In this document: positions 4,745 through 5,894 of the stretch, piece by piece
How the letters are laid out: each line of letters starts with the position of its first letter
Position numbering within the stretch: position 1 is the stretch's first letter
Origin: Alphaproteobacteria bacterium
GTDB taxonomy: Bacteria > Pseudomonadota > Alphaproteobacteria > UBA828
NCBI GenBank assembly: GCA_022826345.1
Contig: JAJDVB010000158.1
Span: 1 to 5,894, forward strand
Length of the DNA: 5,894 nucleotides
Direction: 5' to 3'
Translations under genes and position numbers: made by a program
Notes under the pieces: model-generated
Database searches by the model: none
The model's input: only the letters and a program-made list of their open reading frames with translations
Told to the model about the DNA's origin: nothing

Positions 4745-5894
4745 ATGGCAGAGACACTCTTCAAGAATGTGATGATTTTCGACGGCAACGCCAAGCGCCC
4801 CTTCGCGGGCGAGGTGAAGCTGCAGGGCAACCTCATCAAGAAGGTCGCACGCGGCAAGGGCAAGATCAGGGCCAACGGCGCGAACGTGGTGGACGGCGCC
4901 GGCGCAACGCTGATGCCGGGGATGATCGAGCCCCACTCCCACGTCTGCTACACGGACTGCACCAGCTTGCCGGAGATCGGGCGGCTCCAGCCCGAGGAGC
5001 ACATGGTGCTCGCGCTCGAGAACGCGAAGAAGATGCTCGACCAGGGCTTCACGAGCCTCTTCTCGGCAGCCGGCGTCGGCTACAACAAGCTCCGCATCGA
5101 GCCGGTGCTGCGCGACGTGATCAACGCCGGGCGCTATCCGGGGCCGCGCATCAAGGCCGCCTCCCCCGAGATCGTCTCCTCAGGCGGGCTCGGCGACGAG
5201 CGCATGTGGCACATGCACCAGGAATCGGTGGGCTACATCGCCGACGGGGCGGACGAGGTGCGCAAGGCCTGCCGCATGTGCGTGCGGGAAGGCGTGGACA
5301 ACCTGAAGATCAACATCTCCGGCGACGAGTTCGCCCACCCCGGCCAGTCGGAGAGGATCACCTACTTCGATGCCGAGGTCGCCGCAGCGGTCGAGGTCGC
5401 GCGCGAGGCCGGCGTCAACATTCTCACCCATGCGAGGGCCGACAAGGCGGTGCGGCTCGCGCTCAAGCACGGCATCAACATCATCTACCACGCGGACTAC
5501 GCGACCAATAAGACCATCGACATGCTGGAGGCCAAGAAGAAGGACATCTTCATGGCGCCGGCGTTCGGCGTGGTCTACACCACCGCGTACGAGGCCTCGG
5601 AGTGGGGCATCACCCGCGAGGTCGCCGAGAGCTACAACCTCTTCTACAAGATGGAGCACACGGTCCGCACCTATCAGGAGGTGCGCAAGCGCGGCATCCG
5701 CGCCATGCCGGGCGGCGACTACGGCTTCGCCTGGAACCCCATCGGCACCAATGCCCGCGACCTGGAGCACTTCGTCAACGCGTTCGGCTACTCGCCGGCC
5801 GAGGCGCTGATCGGCGCCACCAAGTGGGGCGGCGAGCTGATGGGCCTCAACGTGGGCCAGGTCAAGGAAGGCTATCTGGCCGACCTGCTGCTGG
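4745..5894 (+). CDS. Metal-dependent amidohydrolase, imidazolonepropionase-like group (3' end missing)
   Basis: These 383 codons of an open frame run off the right edge without a stop. It encodes an amidohydrolase-superfamily enzyme: a TIM barrel with a divalent-metal centre that hydrolyses C-N or related bonds. The N-terminal small beta domain (1-~58; LFKNVMIFDG) leads to PGMIEPHSH (58-66) with ligands His64 and His66. Further expected ligands are Lys188 in NLKINISG (the likely carboxylated bridging lysine), His229 in ILTHARAD, His249 in IIYHADYA and Asp325 in PGGDYG, so a binuclear site appears complete. The end LNVGQVKEGYLADLLL (368-383) is the return to the beta-sandwich, so probably only a few dozen residues are missing. 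The set resembles the imidazolonepropionase-like/prolidase-like metal hydrolases more than true HutI; substrate is unknown. Glu62 replaces the usual Asp of D-x-H-x-H. There is no signal peptide, so it is likely cytosolic. The start is supported by GGAGG (4732-4736) with an 8-base spacer. Confidence 0.9.
   Translation, partial: MAETLFKNVMIFDGNAKRPFAGEVKLQGNLIKKVARGKGKIRANGANVVDGAGATLMPGMIEPHSHVCYTDCTSLPEIGRLQPEEHMVLALENAKKMLDQGFTSLFSAAGVGYNKLRIEPVLRDVINAGRYPGPRIKAASPEIVSSGGLGDERMWHMHQESVGYIADGADEVRKACRMCVREGVDNLKINISGDEFAHPGQSERITYFDAEVAAAVEVAREAGVNILTHARADKAVRLALKHGINIIYHADYATNKTIDMLEAKKKDIFMAPAFGVVYTTAYEASEWGITREVAESYNLFYKMEHTVRTYQEVRKRGIRAMPGGDYGFAWNPIGTNARDLEHFVNAFGYSPAEALIGATKWGGELMGLNVGQVKEGYLADLLL

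Noticed and set aside
4498..4875. Minus-strand frame across the divergent control region and into the amidohydrolase
   Set aside because: Its first third is antisense to well-conserved amidohydrolase codons, and the rest shows no recognisable family. I considered an insertion-sequence remnant because of the tail ending in RYPG, but could not support it from sequence alone.
5180..5810. Overlapping minus- and plus-strand frames at the right edge (5180-5770, 5206-5511, 5370-5810)
   Set aside because: All are shadows of the amidohydrolase frame that starts at 4745. That frame carries every expected metal ligand and remains open to the end of the window.

Overview
This looks like an ordinary stretch of chromosome from a GC-rich bacterium. 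An alphaproteobacterium is the best guess, based on the strong G/C bias at third codon positions, the GC-rich palindromic intergenic element and the mix of small-molecule enzyme families; this is inference and no taxonomic marker gene is present. I see no phage, plasmid, CRISPR, toxin-antitoxin or defence genes, no tRNA or rRNA, and no intact insertion sequence.

Layout. (1) At the left edge, on the minus strand, are the first ~23 codons of a possible unidentified gene with a well-placed ribosome binding site. (2) Diverging from it is a 532-residue Na+/phosphate-symporter-family membrane protein (204-1802) with a cytosolic helical tail and divergent versions of the family signature motifs. (3) Next, on the same strand after a 136-bp gap, is a 343-residue luciferase-like (LLM class, probably F420-type) flavin oxidoreductase (1939-2970). 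(4) A ~106-bp palindromic intergenic element (3019-3124) fills most of the gap between this gene and the convergent pair that follows. (5) Two glutathione S-transferase genes lie head-to-tail on the minus strand: a YibF-like one is first (start at 4468) and a YfcG/Nu-class-like one is second (start best placed at 3858, 22 bp after the first gene's stop). They are very likely one transcript. (6) A 276-bp divergent control region (4469-4744) separates them from (7) a plus-strand metal-dependent amidohydrolase of the imidazolonepropionase-like group. It starts at 4745 and runs off the right edge with all its expected metal ligands visible.

How they fit together. The two GSTs, the amidohydrolase and perhaps the LLM oxidoreductase are the kinds of enzymes that handle organic small molecules: conjugating or reducing electrophiles, hydrolysing amides or lactams, and oxidising with a reduced flavin. 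A shared catabolic or detoxification role for the divergent GST/amidohydrolase block is plausible but not shown. The symporter-like protein appears unrelated.

The most interesting non-coding signal is in the leader of the amidohydrolase. One 7-base word (GGCGTGC or its complement) occurs four times in alternating orientation within 76 bp. The copies could be an operator array, or they could form mutually exclusive RNA hairpins just before the start codon. The second is the compound palindrome at 3019-3124. I did not find a convincing new multi-gene system here.
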